This document shows, piece by piece, positions 48,980 through 57,571 of a stretch of 64,000 nucleotides of DNA (positions within the stretch are counted from its first letter, which is position 1; every line of letters starts with the position of its first letter). The DNA is from Brachybacterium paraconglomeratum (GTDB lineage Bacteria; Actinomycetota; Actinomycetes; Actinomycetales; Dermabacteraceae). The DNA lies in NCBI RefSeq assembly GCF_003994255.1, contig NZ_ML133851.1, positions 620,001 to 684,000 on the forward strand, in the 5' to 3' direction. The notes beneath the pieces are model-generated. The model ran no database searches. It was not told the origin of the DNA and saw only the letters and a list, made by a program, of their open reading frames with translations. The position numbers were made by a program, and so were the translations under genes.

Positions 48980-49028
48980 AATCGGGCGAATCACCCCCGC
49001 GCAGCTCTCGGGGTGCCACTATCTGAGC

Positions 49029-49850
49029 ATGGCTCTCGACGACAGAGATTCCATGCCCCTCCCCTCCTCCCGCACCCTCCTCCTGAACAGCCTCGTCGCC
49101 GCGCTGATCGCGAGCGCGCTGATGATCTTCCTGCACGAGATCGCCCATCTCGTCGCGGGACTCCTCCTCGGCCACGGCGGGACGCTCTATCCCTTCGGCG
49201 TCCTCCACCACGGCGATCTCGCCGTCTCCGCGGAGGTCGTGGCCCTGCTCGCCGGACCGGCGTTCAGCCTCGTCACGGGTGTCCTGCTGCAGCGGTGGAC
49301 CCCGCTGCGGGGCCGCGGGGACCTCGCCCACCTGGTCTGGGTCTGGTTCGCCTTCGTCTCCGTGCAGGAGGCCGTGACCTACCTGTGCCTGACGCCGTTC
49401 GGCGCCGGGGACACGGGAATGGCGGCGCAGCTGCTGGGCCTGCCGATCGTGGCCCAGTTCGCCCTGCTGGGCGTGGGCGTCGGCGGGATGTTCGCCAACG
49501 CCTGGGCCTTCGCCCCGCACATGGCGCGCTTCGCGGGTGAGGACCCCGTGCGGCGCAACGCCGTGACCCTGTTCCCCTGGCTGTGGGGGATGATCGCCTC
49601 GGTGCTGCTTGCCCTGCTGTATCTCGTGCTCAGCGGGGCGGAGATGGGAGCGGGCGAGCAGATCGCGATCCTCGCGGCGGGCACGGCCACCTTCGTCTTC
49701 GCGCCGATGGCGAACATCTTCGCCGGCCGTGTCCGCGAGGTGCGACCCGAGCCGCTGCGGCTGAGGGCCGTGCCGGTGCTCGGCCTGGTCGTGCTCGCGG
49801 CGATGATCGCCGGGAACATGGCGCTCAGCGCCGGGCTCGACATCGGCTGA
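49029..49850 (+). CDS. M50-like integral membrane zinc metalloprotease
   Basis: A 273-residue polytopic protein with about seven helices. A zinc motif HEIAH (His36-Glu37, His40) sits in helix two, as in site-2 protease relatives; a later AMIA-type helix does not show a clear N/D-PG motif, so activity is unproven. It may be one of the M50-like putative zinc peptidases. The start is ATG at 49029 without a clear ribosome site; ATG at 49053 is an alternative. The 18-bp palindrome upstream may regulate it. Confidence 0.75.
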   Translation: MALDDRDSMPLPSSRTLLLNSLVAALIASALMIFLHEIAHLVAGLLLGHGGTLYPFGVLHHGDLAVSAEVVALLAGPAFSLVTGVLLQRWTPLRGRGDLAHLVWVWFAFVSVQEAVTYLCLTPFGAGDTGMAAQLLGLPIVAQFALLGVGVGGMFANAWAFAPHMARFAGEDPVRRNAVTLFPWLWGMIASVLLALLYLVLSGAEMGAGEQIAILAAGTATFVFAPMANIFAGRVREVRPEPLRLRAVPVLGLVVLAAMIAGNMALSAGLDIG

Positions 49851-49929
49851 GCGGCGGACGGGGGTCGGCAGGCAGGCGGAGCCGGCTGGCAGATAGGTCG
49901 GGGCGGCACACAGACCGGGCCGACGCCGC

Positions 49930-50898
49930 TCAGCCCAGCAGCTGCATGACCCGTGCGTCGGTGTCGGCGAGCGCGGCGCGGTCGAAGGTCGCACCCGCGG
50001 CGAGGAGCTCGTCGGCCCCGGTCGCCTCGAGCACCCGCTCCACGCGCGGCCGCAGGCTCGCGGGGCTGCCCGCCCACGCGCTTTCGAGGCCCTTCTCCAC
50101 CCGGTCGCGCTCGCGCGAGGAGAGCTCCTGTGCCCGGATGCGGGCCGGGTCCTCCAGCGGCGGGAAGGCACCGGTCTCCCGGGAGCGGACCATCGCCCAC
50201 ACCTCGGGGAGCGCGAGCTCGCGGGCCTCGGCGTCGGTGTCGGCCACCAGCAGGTCCATCGAGACCATCACGTGCGGGGCGCTGCCGCGGTGCGGGCGGA
50301 ACTCGCGACGATAGGCGGCGATGCGCTCGCCCACGTCGTCGGCATGCAGGACGGGCCCGCCGAGCACCACACCGAGCCCGAGCCGGGCGGCGATGCCGAG
50401 CCCGGCGCCGGTGGCGAGCAGGTGCATCGGCGGGGGCTCGGCCGTGACGGGGCGGGCGGTCAGCGGCGCGGTGCCCTCGAGCAGGTCGCGCACCTGCCCC
50501 ACCTCGGCCGCGAAGTCCTCCGTGCTGGCCTCGGTGCGGCCCAGCGCCTCGCGGACCGGGGCGGTGAAGCCGAGGGAGCGGCCGAGCCCGAGGTCGATGC
50601 GTCCCGGGGTGAGCGCCTCGAGCATCAGGAACTGCTCGGCGACGACGAGGGGGCGGTGGTTCGGGAGCATCACCCCGCCGGAGCCGAGCCGGATCCGCTC
50701 GGTGCGCTGCCCGATCGCGGCGAGCAGCACGGCCGGGGCGCCGCTGGCGATGCCCGGCACGGTGTGGTGCTCGGCGACCCAGAAGCGGTGATGTCCGAGT
50801 TGCTCGGCGGTGACGGCCCGCTCGATGCTGTCGGCGAGGGCTGCCTGCTCCGAGCGGCCGGCACGGGTGCGTGAGCGGTCGAGCAGGGAGATCCTCAT
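49930..50898 (-). CDS. Luciferase-like monooxygenase (LLM) family oxidoreductase
   Basis: A 322-residue TIM-barrel flavin oxidoreductase of the group I LLM (MsnO8-like) type. RFWVAEHHTVPGIASGAP, RIRLGSGGVMLPNHRPL and RIDLGLGRSLGF are conserved. These enzymes use FMNH2 or F420 to oxidise small molecules; the substrate is unknown. It is divergent from a related LLM gene with 106 bases between them. No clear ribosome site is present before ATG at 50898. Confidence 0.88.
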   Translation of the reverse strand: MRISLLDRSRTRAGRSEQAALADSIERAVTAEQLGHHRFWVAEHHTVPGIASGAPAVLLAAIGQRTERIRLGSGGVMLPNHRPLVVAEQFLMLEALTPGRIDLGLGRSLGFTAPVREALGRTEASTEDFAAEVGQVRDLLEGTAPLTARPVTAEPPPMHLLATGAGLGIAARLGLGVVLGGPVLHADDVGERIAAYRREFRPHRGSAPHVMVSMDLLVADTDAEARELALPEVWAMVRSRETGAFPPLEDPARIRAQELSSRERDRVEKGLESAWAGSPASLRPRVERVLEATGADELLAAGATFDRAALADTDARVMQLLG

Positions 50899-50991
50899 GC
50901 CGCCGGGAACGCACAGGCCCTCGCGGATCTTCCCGTCCGAGGGGTCGAGATCCTCTCACCGCGGTCCCGCCCCGGAGCGATCCCGCGTCGA

Positions 50992-50997
50992 TAGCCT
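50992..50997 (+). promoter_or_regulatory. -10 box TAGCCT, leaderless LLM gene
   Basis: TAGCCT ends seven bases before ATG 51005 with no Shine-Dalgarno site, as at the XPB and DUF3263 genes. It suggests leaderless transcription. Confidence 0.5.
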
Positions 50998-51004
50998 GAG
51001 CAGT

Positions 51005-52018
51005 ATGAACGCTCCTCACGTGCCCCTGTCGATCCTCGATCTCGTCTCCATCTCCGACGGCCAGAGCACCCGCGACGCCATCGCCGCCTCGATGGAGGGC
51101 GCGCAGGCCGCGGACCGGCTCGGCTACGAGCGGTACTGGTTCGCCGAGCACCACAACACGGACTCCCTCGCCTCCTCGGCGACCTCGCTGCTGATCGACC
51201 GCGCCGCCTCGATGACGAAGCGGATCCGCGTCGGCTCCGGCGGGATCATGCTCCCGAACCACTCGCCGCTCGCGGTGATCGAGCAGTTCGGCACCCTCGT
51301 GCAGTTCCACGGCGACCGGATCGATCTCGGGCTCGGCCGCGCGCCCGGCACCGATCAGCTCACCGCGCAGCTGCTGGCCCGCACCTCCGCCGAGCCCGGC
51401 GCCTTCGTCGCCGCGGTCGAGCAGATGCGGGACTGGTCCCGTGAGGTGCCCGCCTCCGGCGGGCTGCCGATCACCGCGGAGGTCGCCCGCGGCACCGAGG
51501 TGCCGATGTGGATCCTCGGCTCGACGGCGAACGGTGCGCGCCTGGCGGCGCAGCTGGGCATGCCCTTCTCGGTCGCCTCGCACTTCGCGCCCTTCCAGTA
51601 CCTGCACGCGCTGGAGACCTACCGCGCCCACTTCGACCCCGACGCCGCCTCCGCGCAGATCGAGCGGCCCCACACGATGGTGGGCGTGAACCTCGTGGTC
51701 GCCGAGACCGACGAGGAGGCGCAGCGCCAGTTCACGACCCTGCAGCAGATGTTCCTCGGCGTCGTCACCGGGCAGCGGCAGAAGATCCAGCCCCCGCGGG
51801 ACATCACCGAGGTCGCCCCGGAGCACCTCTTGCAGAAGGTGGACCAGACCCTGTCGATCAAGGCCGTCGGCTCCCCCGCCACCGTCGTCTCCCAGCTCGA
51901 GGAGATCGTCGCGGCGACGCAGGCCGACGAGCTGATCCTCACCGCCTACCACTACGACCCCGCGGACCGGCTGAGGAGCCTCCAGCTGCTCGCCGAGGCC
52001 TGGGGGCTGGGGCTCTGA
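51005..52018 (+). CDS. Luciferase-like monooxygenase (LLM) family oxidoreductase
   Basis: A 337-residue group I LLM. RYWFAEHHNTDSLASSAT, RIRVGSGGIMLPNHSPL and RIDLGLGRAPGTDQ are conserved, with a longer C-terminal half than the divergent paralogue (TEVPMWILGSTANGARLA). The family holds alkanal monooxygenase-like and F420-dependent enzymes. Substrate unknown. The ATG at 51005 appears leaderless. The stop codon overlaps the candidate CTG start of the following lipoprotein. Confidence 0.9.
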   Translation: MNAPHVPLSILDLVSISDGQSTRDAIAASMEGAQAADRLGYERYWFAEHHNTDSLASSATSLLIDRAASMTKRIRVGSGGIMLPNHSPLAVIEQFGTLVQFHGDRIDLGLGRAPGTDQLTAQLLARTSAEPGAFVAAVEQMRDWSREVPASGGLPITAEVARGTEVPMWILGSTANGARLAAQLGMPFSVASHFAPFQYLHALETYRAHFDPDAASAQIERPHTMVGVNLVVAETDEEAQRQFTTLQQMFLGVVTGQRQKIQPPRDITEVAPEHLLQKVDQTLSIKAVGSPATVVSQLEEIVAATQADELILTAYHYDPADRLRSLQLLAEAWGLGL

Positions 52019-52608
52019 CCCCCGCGCCCCGTCTCCGCACCTGCCTCACCGGCGCGCTCGTCACCGCGGCGCTGCTCGGCGGCTGCGGCCCGCTGGGTGG
52101 CGGCACCGACCGGGACGAGCCCGACTGGGTGCGGGACGAGGCCTCCGAGCGGTACTTCCGGCCGGATCTCGTCGGGCACTCCCCCGAGCTCGTCGAGGAG
52201 CACTTCCCCGTGCTCGAGGGCGTGGGAGCGGTGACCGTCGCCGACGGCCGTTTCACCGACCCCTACGAGAGGGTGCCGATCCCGGCCCAGGACGACTACT
52301 GGTGGCAGTCGGCGATCGAGCTGGAGCCCGCACAGGTCGACGAGCTCGTCTCCGCCACGGCGGCGGCCGGCGCCTCCGACCACGGCGGGGCGGGCGCGCC
52401 GGAGCCGGTCTCCGAGGACGAGGTGCTCGACGCGCTCGTCCCCACCCTCGAGGGCGAGGTCCAGGACTGCCCGGGCGGCTGGGTCGACGTGTCGCCCGCG
52501 CTCGCCCAGGAGAAGGGACCGGACGTCTCCGACGCGGGCGACCTGCTCGAGCTGACCGCCGTGTGCGAGGGCGGGTCGCAGCTGCTCACCTCGGCCCGCG
52601 ACATGTGA
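52015..52608 (+). CDS. Small lipoprotein, candidate CTG start
   Basis: A 197-residue exported lipoprotein of unknown function. The signal peptide LTGALVTAALLGGC ends in a lipobox, followed by a Gly-rich spacer and an acidic domain with two more cysteines (DCPGGWVDV, TAVCEGGS). No ATG, GTG or TTG is in frame between the upstream stop codon and the lipobox. The best start is CTG at 52015, which overlaps the LLM stop codon as CTGA. This mirrors the ATGA/GTGA coupling seen elsewhere in the window. A sequencing error at the start is the alternative. Confidence 0.6.
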   Translation: MTPAPRLRTCLTGALVTAALLGGCGPLGGGTDRDEPDWVRDEASERYFRPDLVGHSPELVEEHFPVLEGVGAVTVADGRFTDPYERVPIPAQDDYWWQSAIELEPAQVDELVSATAAAGASDHGGAGAPEPVSEDEVLDALVPTLEGEVQDCPGGWVDVSPALAQEKGPDVSDAGDLLELTAVCEGGSQLLTSARDM

Positions 52609-52626
52609 GGCGCGCCGGGCGGCGCG

Positions 52627-53445
52627 TCAGCGCCCCGTCGGCCGCACCCGCGCGGTGACCGTCGCGTGGTCGCTCGCCGCGCGGCCCTCGTGCAAGGGCA
52701 CCCGGGCCGTGTACTCCTCGACGACGAGATCGCGGACGAGGATCCAGTCGATCCGGATCCCGCCCGTCTCCGGCGTGCCGTAGTCGGGGAAGGTGCCGAT
52801 GTCCTCCCCCACCTGCGCGGCGGCGACGTCGTGGGCGTCCTCGAAGCCGGCGTCGCGCAGCACCCGCCACGGGATGCTGTCGCCGCCTGCGGCGTTGAAG
52901 TCGCCCAGCAGCACCACGGGCGCCCCGTCGGCCGCCTCGCGCAGGTGCTGGGCGAGCAGTCCCGCGCCCTTCGCCCTCGCCTCGTGCCCCTCGTGGTCCA
53001 GGTGCGTCACCGCGGCCACCAGCTCGCCCCCGCTCTCCCGGTCCCGCACCCGGGCCCACACCGCGATCCGCGGGCACATCCCGTCCCAGCCCGTCGACCC
53101 GATCCTGTCGGGCTCCTCGGAGAGCCACAGCTGGTCCCAGTCCAGCACCTCGAACCGGTCCCGGCGCAGCAGCAGGAGGTTGTGCTCCCCGCGTCCGCCG
53201 CCCTCGCGGCCGATGCCGAGGCGCAGGTGGGTGGCGGCGAGCGTCTCGTCGATCACGGGGATCTGCGAGGCGAGCACCTCCTGCAGGCCCACGACGTCCG
53301 CGCCGGCCTCGTCGAGGAGCCGGGCGAGCACCGGTGCCCGCTCGGGCCAGTGGTCGGCCTGACCGGGGAGGGTGCTCTCGTCGTGGTACCGGATGTTCTG
53401 GGTGAGGAGCGAGAGGGCGGGCGGCTGCGCGTCGGTGGGTGCCAT
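52627..53445 (-). CDS. Endonuclease/exonuclease/phosphatase (EEP) family protein
   Basis: A 272-residue cytosolic EEP-fold hydrolase. TQNIRY (metal Asn), VVGLQEV (Glu), THLDHEGHEAR, LLGDFNA (Asp-Asn) and SDHATV (Asp-His) are all intact. Members cleave phosphodiesters or phosphomonoesters of nucleic acids, lipids or sugars; the class resembles bacterial secreted-type nucleases, but no signal peptide is seen. ATG at 53445 has AGGAUGGAG just upstream. Convergent with the lipoprotein gene. Confidence 0.88.
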   Translation of the reverse strand: MAPTDAQPPALSLLTQNIRYHDESTLPGQADHWPERAPVLARLLDEAGADVVGLQEVLASQIPVIDETLAATHLRLGIGREGGGRGEHNLLLLRRDRFEVLDWDQLWLSEEPDRIGSTGWDGMCPRIAVWARVRDRESGGELVAAVTHLDHEGHEARAKGAGLLAQHLREAADGAPVVLLGDFNAAGGDSIPWRVLRDAGFEDAHDVAAAQVGEDIGTFPDYGTPETGGIRIDWILVRDLVVEEYTARVPLHEGRAASDHATVTARVRPTGR

Positions 53446-53528
53446 CGCTCCATCCTCGCGCACGACGGGCGCGTCCCGACGCGGCAGGGCGTGTCCCGTC
53501 GCGGTGCCGCTCCTGCCATGCTGAGGAC

Positions 53529-53591
53529 ATGACGACGCCGTCGGCCGCCGCCCCCGCGGACCCCGCGGAGCCCTCCCCCGCCTCGCGCTGA
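53529..53591 (+). CDS. Possible 20-codon leader ORF before CPBP-like gene
   Basis: ATG at 53529 opens 20 codons rich in Ala/Pro/Ser ending in TGA, whose last A is the first base of the next gene's ATG (TGATG). A CATGCT box lies a few bases upstream, so translation may begin here and re-initiate at 53591. It could instead be the broken N-terminus of the next protein, joined by a frameshift. Confidence 0.35.
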   Translation: MTTPSAAAPADPAEPSPASR

Positions 53592-54358
53592 TGCCGGCGG
53601 TCGGGGTCTCCGCCTCCGCGTTCCTGCTGTTCGCCCTGCAGCTGGCCGGCTGGGGCCACCTGCTGCTGGCCCTCAGCCTGCTCGGCGCGGTGCTCGTCTC
53701 CCGGGAGCTCGCGAAGGACCTCGCCCTGATCGGGGTCGGGATCACGATCGTCTCGACCACCTCGGTCGTCGCCTCGGTGGACTGGGACCGCTTCCTCACC
53801 ATCGGCGCCGTGCTGCTGCTGGCGGTGCTGGTGCCCGTGGCGGTGGACCGCCTGCTGCTGCGCCGGCGCGCGATCCGGTTCCCGCTGCGCACGGGCGAGC
53901 CGTGGACCCGACTCGAGAAGGGCTACATCGTGGCCGTGCCCTTCCTGGGCTGGCTGATCCTGCCGTTCTACTTCATCACCTCGGGCGTCTACCGCAACTG
54001 GCCCCCTCTGGCCGACGGCGGGGAGGTGGCTCGCTTCTTCGCGGGCGTGAACTTCGTGGGCACCTGGGACGAGCTGTTCTTCATCTGCACCTGCTTCGCG
54101 CTGCTGCGCCGGCACTTCGGGGTGTGGACCGCGAACCTGCTGCAGGCGACGATCTTCGTGTCGTTCCTGTGGGAGCTCGGCTACCAGGCCTGGGGGCCGC
54201 TGCTCACCGCGCCCTTCGCGCTGCTGCAGGGCTGGCTGTTCGCCCGCACCGGCTCGCTGCTGTACGTGCTGATCGTGCACCTGCTGTTCGACGTGGTCGT
54301 CTTCCTCGCGATCGTGCACGCCCGTCATCCGGGGGCGATCCCGATCTTCCTCGTCTGA
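53591..54358 (+). CDS. CPBP-like intramembrane protease homologue, degenerate site
   Basis: A 255-residue protein with about seven helices. The C-terminal half has CPBP (Abi) features: WDELFFICTCFALLRRHF around Asp160-Glu161 in place of EExxxR, FVSFLWELGYQ as second motif, and VHLLFDVVVF with His230 and Asp234. The first Glu is Asp and the Arg is missing at the usual place, so proteolytic activity is doubtful. The start overlaps a 20-codon leader ORF; no Shine-Dalgarno site is needed if translation is coupled. Confidence 0.7.
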   Translation: MPAVGVSASAFLLFALQLAGWGHLLLALSLLGAVLVSRELAKDLALIGVGITIVSTTSVVASVDWDRFLTIGAVLLLAVLVPVAVDRLLLRRRAIRFPLRTGEPWTRLEKGYIVAVPFLGWLILPFYFITSGVYRNWPPLADGGEVARFFAGVNFVGTWDELFFICTCFALLRRHFGVWTANLLQATIFVSFLWELGYQAWGPLLTAPFALLQGWLFARTGSLLYVLIVHLLFDVVVFLAIVHARHPGAIPIFLV

Positions 54359-54377
54359 GCGGTCGCGGGCCGGACGG

Positions 54378-54430
54378 CGCGGACCCCGCCGCCCGACCCT
54401 CCTTGCGAGGATCGGACGACGGGGTCCGCG
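54378..54430. terminator. Bidirectional hairpin between convergent genes
   Basis: An 11-bp stem (CGCGGACCCCG at 54378 with its complement at 54420) enclosing a second small TCCTTGCGAGGA hairpin, between the CPBP-like gene and the TRAP operon, which end toward each other. Confidence 0.7.
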
Positions 54431-54445
54431 ACGGGACGGCGGGGA

Positions 54446-55765
54446 CTACTCGGCCGCGCTGCTCATGCCCAGCAGGTCCGGCAGCAGCATCGTGATCTGC
54501 GGGACGAACACCACCAGCAGCAGTCCGATCAGCAGCGCCGCGAAGAAGGGCAGCATCTGCCGGATCACCGGCTCGACCCTCACGCCGCCGACCTTCGCGG
54601 CGATGAACAGGATGTTCCCCACCGGCGGGGTGATCGTGCCCAGCGAGAGGTTGAAGGTGATCATGAGGCCGAAGTGGATCGGGTCCACCCCGAGCTCCAT
54701 CGCGATCGGCAGGAAGATCGGCGTGAAGATCAGGATCGCCGGCGTGGGGTCCATGAAGGCGCCCACGATCAGCAGGATCAGCATCATCAGCAGCAGGATC
54801 ACCGTCTTGGAGTCCGCCAGGCCCAGCAGCGCCGAGGAGATCGACTGCGGGATCATCGCGTAGGACAGCACCCAGCTCAGCGCCGAGGACACCGCCACCA
54901 GCAGCATCACGACCGCCGTGGTGCGGGCGGCGCCCGCGATCACGGTGGGGAGGTTCTTCAGGGTGAGCTGTCGGTAGATGAGCCCGAGGATGAACGAGTA
55001 GGCCACGGCGATCACCGCGGACTCGGTCGCGGTGAAGAAGCCGGCCAGCAGGCCGCCGATCACGATCACGATCATCAGGATCGCGGGCACGGCCTTCAGC
55101 AGCGTGGTGATCGCGAGGCCGAAGGGGACCTTCTCGCCGCGGGCGCTCATGCCCGGACGGGTGCGGGAGAGGATCGCGACGACCACGAGGCAGGCGAGCA
55201 CCCACACGATGCCCGGGCCGTAGCCCGCGACGAACAGCGTGGCCACGGAGGTCGAGGAGACAAGCGAGTACACGATCAGGGTGTTCGACGGCGGGATCAT
55301 CATGCCGGCCGGGGCGGAGGCCGCGTTCACGGCCGCGGAGACCGAGGGGTCATAGCCCTCGCGCTTCATGCGCGGCCCGAGGGTCGAGCCCATCGCCGCG
55401 GCCGACGCGACGGCCGCGCCGGAGACGGAGCCGAACAGCGCATTGGCGACGACGTTGGTCTGGGCGAGGGAGCCGGGCATCCGGCCCACCAGCACCTTGG
55501 CGGCGTCGATGAGCCGTTCGGCGATGCCGCCGGTGTTCATCAGCGATCCGGCGAGCACGAAGAACGGGATCGCCAGCAGGGTGAACGAGCTGGCGCCGGT
55601 GAACATGCGCTGGGAGGCGACGAACACGGCCTGCTCGGTGCCGACCACGGCGGCGAGCGCCACGATCGAGGGGAGGCCGATCGCGATCGCGATCGGGGCG
55701 CCGACACCGATGAGCACGACGACTCCGGCGATGAGGATGACTCCGGCGAGAGTTGCGGGATCCAC
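54446..55765 (-). CDS. dctM: TRAP transporter large permease (DctM)
   Basis: A 439-residue permease with about 12 helices. VGAPIAIAIGLPSIVALA, IPFFVLAGSLMNTGGIA, SGAAVASAAAMGSTLGP, GMMIPPSNTLIVY and ITPPVGNILFIAA are standard TRAP-M segments. It uses the sodium gradient to import a carboxylate delivered by DctP. The GTG at 55765 follows GAAGGAGG; three bases separate it from the DctQ stop codon. Confidence 0.93.
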   Translation of the reverse strand: MDPATLAGVILIAGVVVLIGVGAPIAIAIGLPSIVALAAVVGTEQAVFVASQRMFTGASSFTLLAIPFFVLAGSLMNTGGIAERLIDAAKVLVGRMPGSLAQTNVVANALFGSVSGAAVASAAAMGSTLGPRMKREGYDPSVSAAVNAASAPAGMMIPPSNTLIVYSLVSSTSVATLFVAGYGPGIVWVLACLVVVAILSRTRPGMSARGEKVPFGLAITTLLKAVPAILMIVIVIGGLLAGFFTATESAVIAVAYSFILGLIYRQLTLKNLPTVIAGAARTTAVVMLLVAVSSALSWVLSYAMIPQSISSALLGLADSKTVILLLMMLILLIVGAFMDPTPAILIFTPIFLPIAMELGVDPIHFGLMITFNLSLGTITPPVGNILFIAAKVGGVRVEPVIRQMLPFFAALLIGLLLVVFVPQITMLLPDLLGMSSAAE

Positions 55766-55768
55766 GGC

Positions 55769-56383
55769 TCAGGCCTCCTTCTGCTCGGTCGGGCTGGTCG
55801 GAGAGGCCGGGGTCGGCCCGTCGGCCGACGGGCGCCCGTCCTCGGGCGCGCCGTCCGCGTCGGCGCCGGCCGACTGGAGAGCGGCCTCGGTCTGGGCGTC
55901 GTCGCCGGCGAGCATGTCGTCGCCGCGCGCGGCGCGCACGAGGTCCTCGAGGGCGAACAGGGCGATGAGGACGCCCGCGATCGGCAGGGCCAGGTACATC
56001 TGCCCCACGGTCACCGGCAGGCCCGGGATCGCCTGGTCGAAGGAGATCGACATGCCGCGGATCCCGCCCCAGACCAGGCCCAGCAGCGCGAAGGCGAGGA
56101 CGGAGAGCTCGACGAGCACGGACGTGACGCGCTGCGCGGGACGGGGCATCAGGCGGGCGAAGAAGTCCACCGCGACATGGCCCCGCTCCCCGAACACCAT
56201 CGCGACGGAGAACAGCACCAGCCAGATGAACAGGTACTGCGAGACGGTGGTGGTCCAGCCGCTGGGCGACTGCAGCACCTGGCGGGTGAACACCTGCCAG
56301 ATCACCACGAGCACCAGCACCACGAACAGCGCGATGCTGATCCAGGTCAGGCCCTGGACGAGCCTCCTGCGCGGCGCGCTCAT
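55769..56383 (-). CDS. dctQ: TRAP transporter small permease (DctQ)
   Basis: A 204-residue four-helix subunit. WQVFTRQVLQSPSGWTTTVSQYLFIWLVLFSVA is the core motif region. The last 50 residues are an acidic Ala/Asp/Pro-rich tail longer than usual. It pairs with DctM. ATG at 56383 overlaps the DctP stop codon by four bases. Confidence 0.92.
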   Translation of the reverse strand: MSAPRRRLVQGLTWISIALFVVLVLVVIWQVFTRQVLQSPSGWTTTVSQYLFIWLVLFSVAMVFGERGHVAVDFFARLMPRPAQRVTSVLVELSVLAFALLGLVWGGIRGMSISFDQAIPGLPVTVGQMYLALPIAGVLIALFALEDLVRAARGDDMLAGDDAQTEAALQSAGADADGAPEDGRPSADGPTPASPTSPTEQKEA

Positions 56384-57453
56384 CGCTCCACCCCCATCTC
56401 GTCGGCGAGCGCGCGGACGCGCTCGTACAGGTCCTCGTCCTCGGGGCTGTCGAGGAAGGAGCGCCCCACCTCCTCGATCGCCGGGGTGAAGGCCTCGGGA
56501 TCGGGCTCGGTGATCTCGACGCCGGCCTCCTCCATCGCCTGGATGCTGGACTCGGTCTCCTGCGCCCACAGCGTCACGAACTCCTCCTGCGCGGCGGCGA
56601 AGGACTCGGTGAACGCGGCCTGATCGGCCTCGTCCATCTCCTCGATCCGGTCCACGTTGGCCATGACGTAGTCCAGGCCGACGAGGTGGTTGGTGAGGGT
56701 GAAGTGCGGGGCGATCTCGTAGTGGCGCTGGGTCACGTAGCTGACCTCGTTGTTCTCGGCGCCGTTGAGCACCCCGGCCTGCAGGGCGGTGTACACCTCG
56801 CCGTAGGCCATCGGGGTGGGCGAGGCGCCGAGCGCACGGGTCAGCGCCATGAACACGTCGGACTCCTGGACGCGGATCTTGAGCCCGGCGAGGTCGTCGG
56901 GGCCCTCGATGGGGCCGCGGTCGGTGTAGACGTGGCGGGAGCCCTGGGTGAATCCGCCGAGCACGCGCAGGCGGCGCTCGTACTCGAGGGAGGAGAACAG
57001 CTCGCCGACGATCGAGTCGTCCTTCAGCACGGCGGTCTGGTGCTCGATGTCCACGAAGGCGCCGGGCAGGTTCAGGGGCCGGAACGCCATGGAGAGGTTC
57101 TCGACCTGCGGCGCGGAGATCACGGCCATGTCGACGCTGCCGTCGGAGACGAGCTGGACCACCTCCTGCTGCGCGCCGAGCGCCTCGTTGGCGTAGACGC
57201 GGGCTCCCCAGCGGCCCTCGGTCGCCTCGGCGAGCTTCTCGCCGAAGGCCGTCAGCGCGAGATAGCTGGGGTGCGTCTCGGTCTGGTTCAGGGAGATCGT
57301 CAGGATGTTCTCGACGTCGGTGGCGGCGCCGGCGTCGTCCGGGGCGCAGCCGCCGAGTGCGAGCGCTCCGGCGCCCAGCAGCGGGATCCCTGTCAGCAGT
57401 GTGCGCCGCGCCGGCCGTGGCGTCGGCGGTCTCGGGGTCGTCCTCGACCTCAT
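56380..57453 (-). CDS. dctP: TRAP transporter solute-binding lipoprotein (DctP)
   Basis: A 357-residue extracytoplasmic binding lipoprotein. The N-terminal region has RR before a hydrophobic core and a lipobox ending in LALGGC. The fold has DLAGLKIRVQESDVFMALTRALGASPTPMAYGEVYTALQAGVLNGAENN, where the Arg contacts a ligand carboxylate and the Asn is conserved. It likely binds a C4-dicarboxylate or sugar acid. ATG at 57453 follows GAGGAGGAA. P-Q-M order matches a full TRAP operon without adjacent catabolic genes. Confidence 0.93.
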   Translation of the reverse strand: MRSRTTPRPPTPRPARRTLLTGIPLLGAGALALGGCAPDDAGAATDVENILTISLNQTETHPSYLALTAFGEKLAEATEGRWGARVYANEALGAQQEVVQLVSDGSVDMAVISAPQVENLSMAFRPLNLPGAFVDIEHQTAVLKDDSIVGELFSSLEYERRLRVLGGFTQGSRHVYTDRGPIEGPDDLAGLKIRVQESDVFMALTRALGASPTPMAYGEVYTALQAGVLNGAENNEVSYVTQRHYEIAPHFTLTNHLVGLDYVMANVDRIEEMDEADQAAFTESFAAAQEEFVTLWAQETESSIQAMEEAGVEITEPDPEAFTPAIEEVGRSFLDSPEDEDLYERVRALADEMGVER

Positions 57454-57571
57454 GCGTTCCTCCTCCTCAAGGCGTCGAGGAGTCGCTTCACGGCGTCCTC
57501 GACGGGGTACGCCGCCCATCCTGTCCGCGAACGCGGCGGGCCGCCGGTCCTTGCCGGAGGTTTCCCGGAGG

